From positions 501,959 through 508,546 of the forward strand of contig NVWR01000002.1 in the NCBI GenBank assembly GCA_002746275.1: a stretch of DNA of 6,588 nucleotides. The letters run 5' to 3'. The notes under the pieces are model-generated. The model did no database searches, was not told where the DNA came from, and saw nothing but the letters and a program-made list of their open reading frames with translations. Position 1 is the stretch's first letter. Each line of letters begins with the position of its first letter. Shown one piece after another: positions 1 through 6,588 of this stretch. A program made the translations under genes and the position numbers. The DNA comes from Rhodobiaceae bacterium. GTDB taxonomy: Bacteria > Pseudomonadota > Alphaproteobacteria > Parvibaculales > Parvibaculaceae.

Positions 1-48
1 CTGTCCGTCGTCGCTGATCTTCGAAAGCATCTGCAGCCCTGTCGTCAT
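1..48 (-). CDS. Start of a gene, possibly zinc-type (MDR) oxidoreductase; truncated by window edge
   Basis: Only the first 16 codons are present, reading MTTGLQMLSKISDDGQ from an ATG at 48-46. The start is supported by a GGGAG ribosome binding site (positions 56-60 on the minus strand) with 7 bases of spacing. The short N-terminus with 'L-x-S-x-I/V-x-x-D/G-G-x' resembles the opening of zinc-binding alcohol dehydrogenase / quinone oxidoreductase proteins, where the next residues are usually of the type 'LELSLV'. This is a recollection-based guess from 16 residues, so the product is tentative, while the existence of a translated start is fairly well supported. It lies 156 bases downstream of the HugZ-like gene in the same orientation, separated from it by an inverted repeat, so it may be a separate transcription unit. 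Confidence 0.5.
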   Translation of the reverse strand, partial: MTTGLQMLSKISDDGQ

Positions 49-109
49 GATATTTCTCCCACCTGAATTCAATTTTGTCTCTGGGGTCACCTTCCTATAA
101 AGGCACCTT

Positions 110-153
110 CGTTAGTTTCGCCCGGACATTAGCACGCCCGGGCGAAACTGACG
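110..153. repeat. Long inverted repeat (stem-loop or operator) between the operon end and the next gene
   Basis: The arm AGTTTCGCCCGG (114-125) is matched by its exact reverse complement CCGGGCGAAACT (138-149). Pairing extends outward through one T-G wobble (113/150) and three further Watson-Crick pairs (112/151, 111/152, 110/153), giving a 16-base-pair stem around a 12-base loop. It starts 51 bases after the stop codon of the HugZ-like gene. A transcription terminator is the obvious role, but neither strand has a clear T-run after the stem, so this is not a textbook intrinsic terminator. It could instead be an mRNA 3'-end stabilising hairpin, a Rho-assisted end, or a dyad operator for the gene starting at 48. 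The rest of the 49-204 gap shows no gene. Confidence 0.8.
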
Positions 154-204
154 TCTGAATTGCGTGGGTTGGCCTCTCTCAAGCCAAGACTGCAGCGAAG
201 ACCA

Positions 205-696
205 TCAGGCCTTCAAATCTGCAGAAGTAAGCGCGTAGGCTTTTCCAAAGCCCACAACATATCCCGCTCGTTCGGCGAGCAAACGCCAAAACGTAAATCC
301 ATTGAGGTCAACATAGAGTTTCGCTTTGGGATTGCGTGACAAATAGGAGGTCCGAACGCTCGCCCTGTCTTCCTCATCTTGCACCTGAACCGCTTTGCCA
401 AAAAGGCTTATCCGCTCGTGGGCGAGGGGATCGCCGGATCCGGGCTCACCAATCAGCAGACTTGTTTGAGGGTGGTTCACAAGGGCCGCGTGATGCCCTG
501 AAAGAGAGGACATGATGAAAACCGGATGCCCTTTACTATCTGTCGCAAATCCGATGCGGCTGCACATCGGGTCCCCTGTTTTCGGATCAATTGTTGCAAT
601 CGACGCGTAGGTGGCATTGTCCAAGAGATCGCGTGCTGCGGCGCGGGTATCATCAGTTACAGGCTGCAACATGTCGGGCTTTTTCTTCTCTGCCAT
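205..696 (-). CDS. HugZ-like / pyridoxamine 5'-phosphate oxidase-family FMN-binding split-barrel protein
   Basis: A 163-residue cytoplasmic protein with no signal peptide or membrane segment. Sequence style matches the short members of the PNPOx-like split-barrel superfamily annotated as HugZ/heme-utilisation proteins: an N-terminal helix (about 15-28), barrel strands beginning ATYASIATID (28-37), the MCSRIGF strand (44-50), the SSLSGHHAAL helix region (63-72), LLIGEPGSGDPLAH (80-93), and a C-terminal YVDLNGFTFWRL...GYVVGFGKAYAL stretch (128-156). Known relatives bind flavin or heme, and some (H. pylori HugZ, Vibrio HutZ) take part in iron release from heme. Here the C-terminal DUF2470 domain of long HugZ proteins is absent, and there is no histidine after residue 93, whereas HugZ and HutZ use a C-terminal histidine to ligate heme. 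So heme chemistry is not assured and a flavin reductase-like role is equally possible. The start is set by a strong AAGGAG site; the gene begins 3 bases after the YejEF stop, implying coupled expression with the transporter. Confidence 0.85.
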   Translation of the reverse strand: MAEKKKPDMLQPVTDDTRAAARDLLDNATYASIATIDPKTGDPMCSRIGFATDSKGHPVFIMSSLSGHHAALVNHPQTSLLIGEPGSGDPLAHERISLFGKAVQVQDEEDRASVRTSYLSRNPKAKLYVDLNGFTFWRLLAERAGYVVGFGKAYALTSADLKA

Positions 697-699
697 AGG

Positions 700-3507
700 T
701 CAAACTCCTTCGTGTGGTCGGAGGGTCGATGATGGCTCATCAAACCCTGCCGGGTTAAGTCGCCTCGCGGCGTTCAACAAAGTTTTGGTGTATGTGTGCG
801 AAGGACTGTTCAAAACAGCTTCCCGGTCGCCGATTTCAACAATCCGCCCCTCACTCATCACTGCAATCCTGTCGGCCATCGCCGATAAAACAGAAAAATC
901 ATGAGTGATAAGGAGATAGGCGACGCCTGTGTCATCCTGCAGACTTGCCAACAAATCTAGAATACTTGCCTGAACGGCGGCATCGAGCGCGGATGTCGGT
1001 TCATCCAGAACGACAAGTTGCGGGTTCACAATCAGTGCTCTGGCGATCGCAACTCTCTGACGCTGACCGCCTGAAAACTCATGGGGGTAACGATGGGCCA
1101 CATCTGCTCCCAGTCCTACGCGCACCAATATCTCTTGCACCCGCTTTGCCCGTTCATCCGCCTTCATCTCAGGAAAATGAACACCCAATGGTTCCGCGAC
1201 AATGTTTTCAACGGTCAGCCGTGGCGAGAGAGACGAAAATGGATCCTGGAACACGATCTGCGCGGGACATCTCTCTGCCTTCGTGGCGGAACCCAAAAAA
1301 TTCACCTCACCTCGATGGGGAAGCATGTTGAGAACGGCTCGACCCAAGGTGGACTTTCCCGAGCCCGATGCGCCCACCAGCCCCAGTGTTTCACCTGACT
1401 GCAGGGAGAATGCGGAGTTGTTGACCGCCAGAAACTCAGCTCCCGCAGACCACCAATGATCTGACGGAGTCGCAAAACCAACCGTCAGTTCCTTCACCTC
1501 AAGAAGAAGGCCCTGGTCTTTCGTCTTTGGTCTTGTGCGATCTCGCTGTCGGGGAACCATGTGCTTTGTCAGACTTTTGGCCTGGTCGCTCTTTGGTGAG
1601 CTAACAATTTCTTTTGCTGGCCCCTGCTCAACGATCTGACCGCCTTCCATCACCATTATCCGGTCGGCTAGGCTGGCGACCACGGGCAGGTCGTGAGATA
1701 CCAAAAGAATGGCAATCCCCAACTCCCGACGGAGATTAGCGAACAGGTCCAATATCTGCCCTTGCAACGCAACGTCCAGAGCGGTGGTTGGTTCATCAGC
1801 GACCAAAAGGCATGGTCGATTGGCAACTGCGATAGCGATGACTGCGCGTTGGCGTTCCCCCCCAGAAAGCTGGTGTGGATATACATTCAGACGCCCCTTC
1901 ATCTGATCAAGCCCGACCATATTGAGCAGTTCGTCTAACCTTCCATCCAACACGCTCGCGGGAGACCCCTCATTTCCCACTGACAGAGCCTCCACAATCT
2001 GACGTCTCACAGTGTGAACTGGGTTCAGAGCGGACATAGGCTCCTGAGGTACAAAGCCAATTTTTACCCCTCGCAAGCGCGCATGATCTTTTGAACCAAA
2101 CTGGATTGAGACACCATCGAACATCATCTGCCCGTTCGTTTGGAGTTCAACACCGTGCGGCAGAACATCGAGAAGACTGCGCGCTGTGAGAGATTTCCCT
2201 GAACCAGACTCTCCGACCAAGCCGACAATCTCATTTCGGCCGATTTCGAACTGAATACTGTCAACAAGTTTTTCTGCCTTGTCTGTCGATGAGTTGATCG
2301 TCAAACCCCTGACAATCAGAAGAGCGTCTGCTCGGCCCGTCGCGCTCGATATCGGGGAGAACTTGACCATCCGGCTGCTTTTTGGCCGAACCGGTGTTCG
2401 TCCGCGGCGAGGGTCGAAGGCATCACGCACCCCTTCCCCCACGAATACCAGCAAGGTGAGCAAGAGAGTTAGAGATCCAAATGCCGCGAACCCGAGCCAA
2501 GGCGCGTTTAGATTGTTTCGGCCTTGCTGTAGCAACTCCCCCAAAGAAGGCGAATTTGTCGGCAAACCAAAACCTAGAAAATCCAGGCTCGTCAACGAGA
2601 CAATGCTGCCGGTTAAGACAAATGGCAGCATTGTCATTGCCGCGACAAGTGCATTGGGAACCACATGACGCCACATGATCACACCAGACGACACACCCAT
2701 AGCCCGGGCCGCACTCACATAGTCCAGTCGGCGCACCCGCAGCACCTCGGCGCGAACCACACCAACCACAGCGACCCAGCTAAACAGACTGAGCAATACC
2801 AGCAGGCTCAGAAAATTGGGTACGAGAAAACTCGACACAATAATGAGGATGTAGAGCTGGGGCATACTCTCCCATATCTCGATAAAGCGTTGAAACGAGA
2901 GATCGAGAAGGCCGCCAAAGTATCCCTGCACGGTTCCCGCTAAAACGCCAAGTGACACCGAGATTACGGTCAGCGCCAGTCCAAACCATAGAGAAATACG
3001 CATCCCATAGAGGACGCGAGCAAAGACATCGCGCGCCTGGTCGTCTGTGCCGAAGGGGTGCAGGCGCGTCGGGGCTGCCGGGTGTCGCCCCCATGTTCTA
3101 AAATCAACAGTGTCGTAGGCATAGCGGACGGGCGGCCAAATGATCCATCCTTGCTCGGTGATATTTTCCCGCAGTTCAGGGTCGGAAAAGTCAGCTCTAA
3201 TAGGAAGAGGTCCGCCCAACTCCCGCTCTGAGGGCGCCCTTAGAAAGGGAAAATGTACTTCCCCCTCATAGACCACAATCAGAGGATCACTGTTTGCGAT
3301 GACCGGCGCAAAAAATGCCATTCCAGCCAACAGGCTGAACAAAAGAAGAGAAATGAAAGCGCGACGATTTTCTAGAAACGCCCGACTACGCCGTCGCCAG
3401 GGCCCCATCGTCGATGTGTCATCTAAACCAGCTGATTGAGCTGCGGTGATTTGTGTCGACGCGAGGGTTTCTCTCCCCACCAAATTCTGTGAGGCTTGAT
3501 CAGACAT
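700..3507 (-). CDS. yejEF: YejE-YejF fusion: ABC importer permease joined to a double ATPase (935 aa)
   Basis: One uninterrupted ORF combining two proteins that are separate in E. coli. Residues about 1-368 are a YejE-type permease: an N-terminal membrane segment (about 53-71), a periplasmic stretch with the YejE-like patches VYEGEVHFPFLR and GWIIWPPVRY, then a permease domain with the ATPase-coupling EAA loop (about 262-286, DYVSAARAMG...HVVPNA), ending DAFDPRR as YejE does. After a linker of about 27 residues come two YejF-type nucleotide-binding domains. Domain 1 has Walker A GESGSGKS (432-439), Q-loop PQEP, signature LSGGERQR (547-554), Walker B LLVADEP (567-573) and H-loop His605. Domain 2 has GASGSGKST (712-720), FQDP, FSGGQRQR (811-818), LVVLDEP (831-837) and His869. 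All catalytic motifs are intact. The E. coli Yej system imports microcin C-type peptides. The start is taken at ATG 3507 (GAGAG 5 bases upstream), overlapping the yejB stop by 8 bases; an upstream in-frame TTG at 3519 is less likely. Confidence 0.93.
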   Translation of the reverse strand: MSDQASQNLVGRETLASTQITAAQSAGLDDTSTMGPWRRRSRAFLENRRAFISLLLFSLLAGMAFFAPVIANSDPLIVVYEGEVHFPFLRAPSERELGGPLPIRADFSDPELRENITEQGWIIWPPVRYAYDTVDFRTWGRHPAAPTRLHPFGTDDQARDVFARVLYGMRISLWFGLALTVISVSLGVLAGTVQGYFGGLLDLSFQRFIEIWESMPQLYILIIVSSFLVPNFLSLLVLLSLFSWVAVVGVVRAEVLRVRRLDYVSAARAMGVSSGVIMWRHVVPNALVAAMTMLPFVLTGSIVSLTSLDFLGFGLPTNSPSLGELLQQGRNNLNAPWLGFAAFGSLTLLLTLLVFVGEGVRDAFDPRRGRTPVRPKSSRMVKFSPISSATGRADALLIVRGLTINSSTDKAEKLVDSIQFEIGRNEIVGLVGESGSGKSLTARSLLDVLPHGVELQTNGQMMFDGVSIQFGSKDHARLRGVKIGFVPQEPMSALNPVHTVRRQIVEALSVGNEGSPASVLDGRLDELLNMVGLDQMKGRLNVYPHQLSGGERQRAVIAIAVANRPCLLVADEPTTALDVALQGQILDLFANLRRELGIAILLVSHDLPVVASLADRIMVMEGGQIVEQGPAKEIVSSPKSDQAKSLTKHMVPRQRDRTRPKTKDQGLLLEVKELTVGFATPSDHWWSAGAEFLAVNNSAFSLQSGETLGLVGASGSGKSTLGRAVLNMLPHRGEVNFLGSATKAERCPAQIVFQDPFSSLSPRLTVENIVAEPLGVHFPEMKADERAKRVQEILVRVGLGADVAHRYPHEFSGGQRQRVAIARALIVNPQLVVLDEPTSALDAAVQASILDLLASLQDDTGVAYLLITHDFSVLSAMADRIAVMSEGRIVEIGDREAVLNSPSHTYTKTLLNAARRLNPAGFDEPSSTLRPHEGV
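705..710 (-). promoter_or_regulatory. Strong ribosome binding site for the HugZ-like gene, embedded in the end of yejEF
   Basis: AAGGAG lies 8 bases before the ATG at 696, inside the final codons of the preceding transporter ORF (GAA GGA GTT TGA). It fixes the ATG as the start and suggests that ribosomes finishing YejEF pass directly on to the HugZ-like gene. It is the best Shine-Dalgarno match seen in the cluster. Confidence 0.8.
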
Positions 3508-4597
3508 GCAGGCTCTCAAAATCTATGCGTGGGTCTACCATTGTGTAGACAAGGTCGCTTATGAGCCGGAGAAACAAACCAAGCAATGTCGTGAGATAGA
3601 GTGCCCCGAAAACGATCGGATAATCTCTGGCCAGAGCCGCTTCGAAAGCCAAAAGTCCCAAGCCATCTAAGGAAAAAATCACCTCGATCATCAACACACC
3701 GGTAAACAGGATACCGATCAGAGTGCCGGGCAGGCCCGCGATCACAATCAGCATTGCATTGCGAAAAACATGCCCATAGAGCACCTTCTTTTCGGTCAAC
3801 CCCTTAGCCCGCGCGGTGAGAACATAATGCTGCGAAAGTTGATCAAGGAAGCTGTTCTTCGTCAGCATCGTCAGGAAAGCAAAGCTGCCTAGCACCATTG
3901 CAAGAACGGGGAGTGTTGTATGCCAAATATAGCTGCCGATCTGTTCGTGCAACGGCCAATCGCGCCACCCTTCTCCGACCAAACCACGCAAAGGAAACCA
4001 ATCGAAAAAGGTTCCACTTGAAAAAATGAGTATGAGCAGGATGGCAATCACGAAACTGGGGATGGCGTACCCGACAAAAATGACGCCACTGGTCCAAAAA
4101 TCAAAAGGAGACCCATCGCGAACGGCCTTCGCAATACCAAGGGGAATGGAAACCCAATAAGCGATCAGTGTCGCCCACAGACCCAGCGTTATAGACACAG
4201 GCAGGCGCTCGACGGTCAAAGAAATGACATCACCGCCGCGAAAAAAACTCTCACCGAAATCAAATCTAAGATATCGCCACATCATATTGATGAAGCGTTC
4301 TGCTGGTGGTTTATCGAAACCAAACTCTTTTTCTAGTTCTGCGATGAAAGCCGGATCCAGCTGATCTGCTCCACGATAGAAGCTCTGGCTTTCACCAAAC
4401 GAGGGTGTATCTACGTCCCCCTCGTCACCCACTCGGCTCATTATCCCGTTATTGCTCCCGGCAGCTTCCGCAATCAATTGTTCAATCGGGCCGCCAGGAG
4501 CCATTTGTGTAAGAGCAAAATTCAGCAGCATGATGCCGAACAGCGTTGGGATCATTAGCATTATCCGCCAACCGACATATCGCGTCATTTTGCTCAT
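3500..4597 (-). CDS. yejB: YejB-type inner-membrane permease of an oligopeptide/microcin C ABC importer
   Basis: A 365-residue protein, close to the length of E. coli YejB (about 364). It shows the family's layout: a first membrane segment (about 11-29) followed by QMAPGGPIEQ (31-40), a large periplasmic region containing FYRGADQLDPAFIAELEKEF and RFDFGESFFRG, then VERLPVSITLGL (129-140) leading into the multi-spanning permease core. The EAA loop that docks the ATPase is at about 258-281 (YVLTARAKGL...GHVFRNA), and the protein ends with the typical YTMVDPRIDFES. It pairs with the YejE half of the downstream fusion to form the translocation channel. ATG 4597 is chosen because it gives the usual distance to the conserved IPTL segment; the ribosome site is weak (GAG 10-12 bases upstream, AAAGG farther away), and a second ATG at 4588 is an alternative. 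It begins 29 bases after the receptor stop, so it is probably co-transcribed with the receptor. Confidence 0.94.
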   Translation of the reverse strand: MSKMTRYVGWRIMLMIPTLFGIMLLNFALTQMAPGGPIEQLIAEAAGSNNGIMSRVGDEGDVDTPSFGESQSFYRGADQLDPAFIAELEKEFGFDKPPAERFINMMWRYLRFDFGESFFRGGDVISLTVERLPVSITLGLWATLIAYWVSIPLGIAKAVRDGSPFDFWTSGVIFVGYAIPSFVIAILLILIFSSGTFFDWFPLRGLVGEGWRDWPLHEQIGSYIWHTTLPVLAMVLGSFAFLTMLTKNSFLDQLSQHYVLTARAKGLTEKKVLYGHVFRNAMLIVIAGLPGTLIGILFTGVLMIEVIFSLDGLGLLAFEAALARDYPIVFGALYLTTLLGLFLRLISDLVYTMVDPRIDFESLHV

Positions 4598-4626
4598 AGC
4601 ATTCTACTCAACCTTTGATAGGTGCC

Positions 4627-6588
4627 TTAAAATTTGAACGACACACCAAGGGTTCCGTAGCGCCCCGGTTGCACCTGCAGTTCAACCGGATTTTGGCGTC
4701 GCACATTATCCGAGCCATTGATCGTAAATCCTCTCGATTCTGCGGAGAAATACCGTCTGTCGAGAAGATTGTAGACACCGGCTCGTAGCGTTACGGCATC
4801 GCTCACGTCCCACCGACCAAGCAGGTCAAATATGGCGAAGCCACCAGGTGAGAACTGAGTTGCGGTGTTATTCACTCTCGCGCTACCGGCCTGGAAGGTA
4901 CTGATAAGTTCCAGATTGATGCCGGTTTCGAGATCGGTGTAACCCACTCCCTGCACCCACTTCAACGGGATGGCATTTAGGAATTCAGATGTGACACCAT
5001 TGTCTGTCTGCTCACCGTCTTGATGTGAAATGTTGAACCAGGTGTAGAGGCCTTCATCAAACTGATAGCCCCCTTCGGCCTCGATGCCCCAGATATCCAC
5101 CTTGTCCACATTGTCATAGGTGAGCGTTGTCAGTGCTGCCGGCAGGCCGAACTGAAGTGGATCAATGTCGACAAAGTTTTCTATGAACTGGTCATATTTC
5201 GCATTGAAACCATTCACGGAGAAGTATCCGCGATTTCCGAGGTGAACCCGCACGCCGAGTTCATAGCTGTCTACGCTTTCTGGCTTCAGGTTTGGGTTTG
5301 GAACCAGAGCGAAGAATGGGCTCGAGTCTATCGACTGAAACAGCTGCTGTGCTGTTGGCATCTTAAAACCCTGGCCGTAGTTCGCGTAAGTGGACCATCC
5401 TCCACCCAGTTGAAGTATTGCCCCCAGTTTGAACTGGACATCATATTCCTCGATAGTTTTTGGTTCTGCACCCAACGCCACGGCATAATTGGCATCAGGG
5501 TCGGGATCGATCTGAAAATACGACCCTCGAACTCCTGGGATGATTGTCAGATCACCATCGAAGAGAAATATTTCATCCTGAAGGTAGAGGTCTGCCCGAT
5601 AAGTGTCTGCGTTAGCGAAATTGAACCCACCCGCAACAGCAACCGTCGTCGTATTGGTTGTCAGGTTGTTGGTGATATCTTGACGTTCGTATTCCGTTCG
5701 CGTTGTATCTCCATCAAAACCATATGTCAGGAGATGCTCTGTGTTGCCGATCTTCAGGCTAGATGTGAGCTGTACGTCCGCTTCAATGAAGGTTTCTTCG
5801 TAGATGAGTGTTGGGAAAAGCTGTTGAATGTCCCCACTAGGAATTAACTGCCGTATCCGCTCGCCCGTCCGCTCCGTTGTTTGGGGCGAATAGGTCACCT
5901 GCCACGTGAGCTCATTCAGATAGTTTGTGTCCGGTCGCCATTCTTGCTCCAGGCTGACCCTCCAGCGTTCCACTCTCTGATCTCGCTCGTATGAGAGCGT
6001 GTCGGACGTCGTCGTACCTGCTGTTCCCAGAACAGAGTTCTGTGAAACCTGATGACGACGGGCATAATATTCTGTCGTCAGACGAAACTGCATATCGTCC
6101 CGAGGCTCGTAGACCAATTTTCCGAGAAAATTATTGGATGAAATGTCCTGTGGGTCAAAACTGTCACACTGGTTCGCCTCTGATGACCGTGGACATGACT
6201 GAATTGCGTTGGCGCCAGTCCGGGCATTGCGCAATTCTGTTTCTTCACTGTCGCGCCGCGTGAAGCTTACCAATGCTTCAAGTCCCGGTGAAATGCGCGC
6301 CGCCGCTGTAATGGTTTCAACAAAAGAATTGTCGAGCGAGCTGTACGAGAAGTCCGCATCTCCAGCCCAATCCACGCCTCCAGTCAGAAGATCCGAAGGG
6401 TCGCGCGTTATGAAGTTAACGACACCCCCTAGAGCATCTGAGCCCCATAGAACAGACGATGGGCCACGCACAATTTCTACCGCTTTGACATTGGATGCCT
6501 CCACAATATCGCGCGTATTGTCCGTGATCCGCTCTAGAGTCCGGTTCCCGTCCACCAAAATTTGTGTCCGGTTTCCTCCGACGCCCCG
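4627..6588 (-). CDS. TonB-dependent outer-membrane receptor, heme/hemoglobin/transferrin receptor-like (5' end outside window)
   Basis: 653 residues are visible and the frame stays open to the right edge, so the signal peptide, TonB box and first part of the plug are missing. The visible start, RGVGGNRTQILVDG, is classical plug-domain sequence, followed by VEIVRGPSSVLWGSDALGGV (visible residues 37-56), the end of the plug. The rest is a 22-strand-type beta-barrel with aromatic-rich strands, closing with RAGVYNLLDRRYF (602-614) and a terminal phenylalanine, as expected for outer-membrane insertion. The segment YGQGFKMPTAQQLF...NPNLKPESVDSYELG (about 404-445) corresponds to the FRAP/NPNL region of heme-type receptors, and DKVDIWGIEAEGGY also fits that group. 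However, FRAP is changed to FKMP and no histidine lies between the two motifs. Two cysteines (visible 132 and 141) probably form a disulfide in an extracellular loop. The TTG at 6558 is not a real start, because conserved plug sequence continues upstream of it. Ligand unknown: heme, hemoprotein or siderophore. Confidence 0.93.
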   Translation of the reverse strand, partial: RGVGGNRTQILVDGNRTLERITDNTRDIVEASNVKAVEIVRGPSSVLWGSDALGGVVNFITRDPSDLLTGGVDWAGDADFSYSSLDNSFVETITAAARISPGLEALVSFTRRDSEETELRNARTGANAIQSCPRSSEANQCDSFDPQDISSNNFLGKLVYEPRDDMQFRLTTEYYARRHQVSQNSVLGTAGTTTSDTLSYERDQRVERWRVSLEQEWRPDTNYLNELTWQVTYSPQTTERTGERIRQLIPSGDIQQLFPTLIYEETFIEADVQLTSSLKIGNTEHLLTYGFDGDTTRTEYERQDITNNLTTNTTTVAVAGGFNFANADTYRADLYLQDEIFLFDGDLTIIPGVRGSYFQIDPDPDANYAVALGAEPKTIEEYDVQFKLGAILQLGGGWSTYANYGQGFKMPTAQQLFQSIDSSPFFALVPNPNLKPESVDSYELGVRVHLGNRGYFSVNGFNAKYDQFIENFVDIDPLQFGLPAALTTLTYDNVDKVDIWGIEAEGGYQFDEGLYTWFNISHQDGEQTDNGVTSEFLNAIPLKWVQGVGYTDLETGINLELISTFQAGSARVNNTATQFSPGGFAIFDLLGRWDVSDAVTLRAGVYNLLDRRYFSAESRGFTINGSDNVRRQNPVELQVQPGRYGTLGVSFKF

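Noticed and set aside
75..101. Plus-strand promoter-like pair TTGTCT and TATAAA
   Set aside because: Spacing is only 15 bases, the -35 match is poor, and it would drive transcription antisense to the operon with no gene to serve.
169..187. Small inverted repeat TTGGC/GCCAA after the HugZ-like gene
   Set aside because: Only 5 base pairs with a 9-base loop; such pairs arise by chance.
945..1459. Several overlapping plus-strand frames of 85-128 codons
   Set aside because: All are antisense to the second ATPase domain, whose Walker and signature motifs prove the minus-strand frame.
2780..3094. Minus-strand frame of 104 codons inside the permease gene
   Set aside because: It is an out-of-frame shadow of the YejE-like region, with no conserved sequence of its own.
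5242..5847. A 201-codon open frame on the plus strand
   Set aside because: It lies wholly antisense to the receptor barrel, whose frame is clearly conserved; its translation resembles no family and no good ribosome site was noted.
6556..6558. TTG as the start codon of the receptor
   Set aside because: The frame continues upstream to the window edge with conserved plug sequence (RGVGGNRTQI), so the true start lies outside the window.
1..6588. CRISPR arrays, tRNAs, insertion sequences
   Set aside because: No direct-repeat arrays, tRNA-like cloverleafs or transposase frames were found; coding sequence fills nearly the whole window.

Overview
The window looks like accessory transport DNA from a Gram-negative proteobacterium, most likely an alphaproteobacterium. 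That placement is an inference from the style of the protein sequences and the moderate G+C content; there is no rRNA or other marker to confirm it. Every supported gene lies on the minus strand, so transcription runs from the right end of the window to the left.

Layout in transcription order: (1) 6588-4627, a TonB-dependent outer-membrane receptor cut off by the window edge, resembling the heme/hemoglobin/transferrin receptor group; (2) 4597-3500, a YejB-type inner-membrane permease; (3) 3507-700, one long ORF in which a YejE-type permease is joined in frame to a YejF-type double ATPase; (4) 696-205, a small flavin-type split-barrel protein of the HugZ/pyridoxamine-phosphate-oxidase superfamily; (5) after a 156-base gap holding a long perfect inverted repeat, the first 16 codons of another gene, perhaps a zinc-type alcohol dehydrogenase/quinone reductase.

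Genes 1-4 are packed like a single operon: a 29-base gap, then an 8-base overlap, then a 3-base gap with a strong ribosome binding site inside the end of the preceding gene. Read together they form a nearly complete import route: an outer-membrane receptor, an inner-membrane ABC importer of the oligopeptide/microcin C (Yej) type, and a cytoplasmic protein from a family that includes heme-processing enzymes. The YejA-type periplasmic binding protein that would complete the importer is not in the window. The most interesting points are the pairing of a Yej-type peptide importer with a heme-receptor-like TonB protein and a HugZ-like protein, and the fusion of YejE to YejF in one polypeptide. The substrate cannot be read from the sequence: heme, a peptide siderophore and a peptide antibiotic are all possible.
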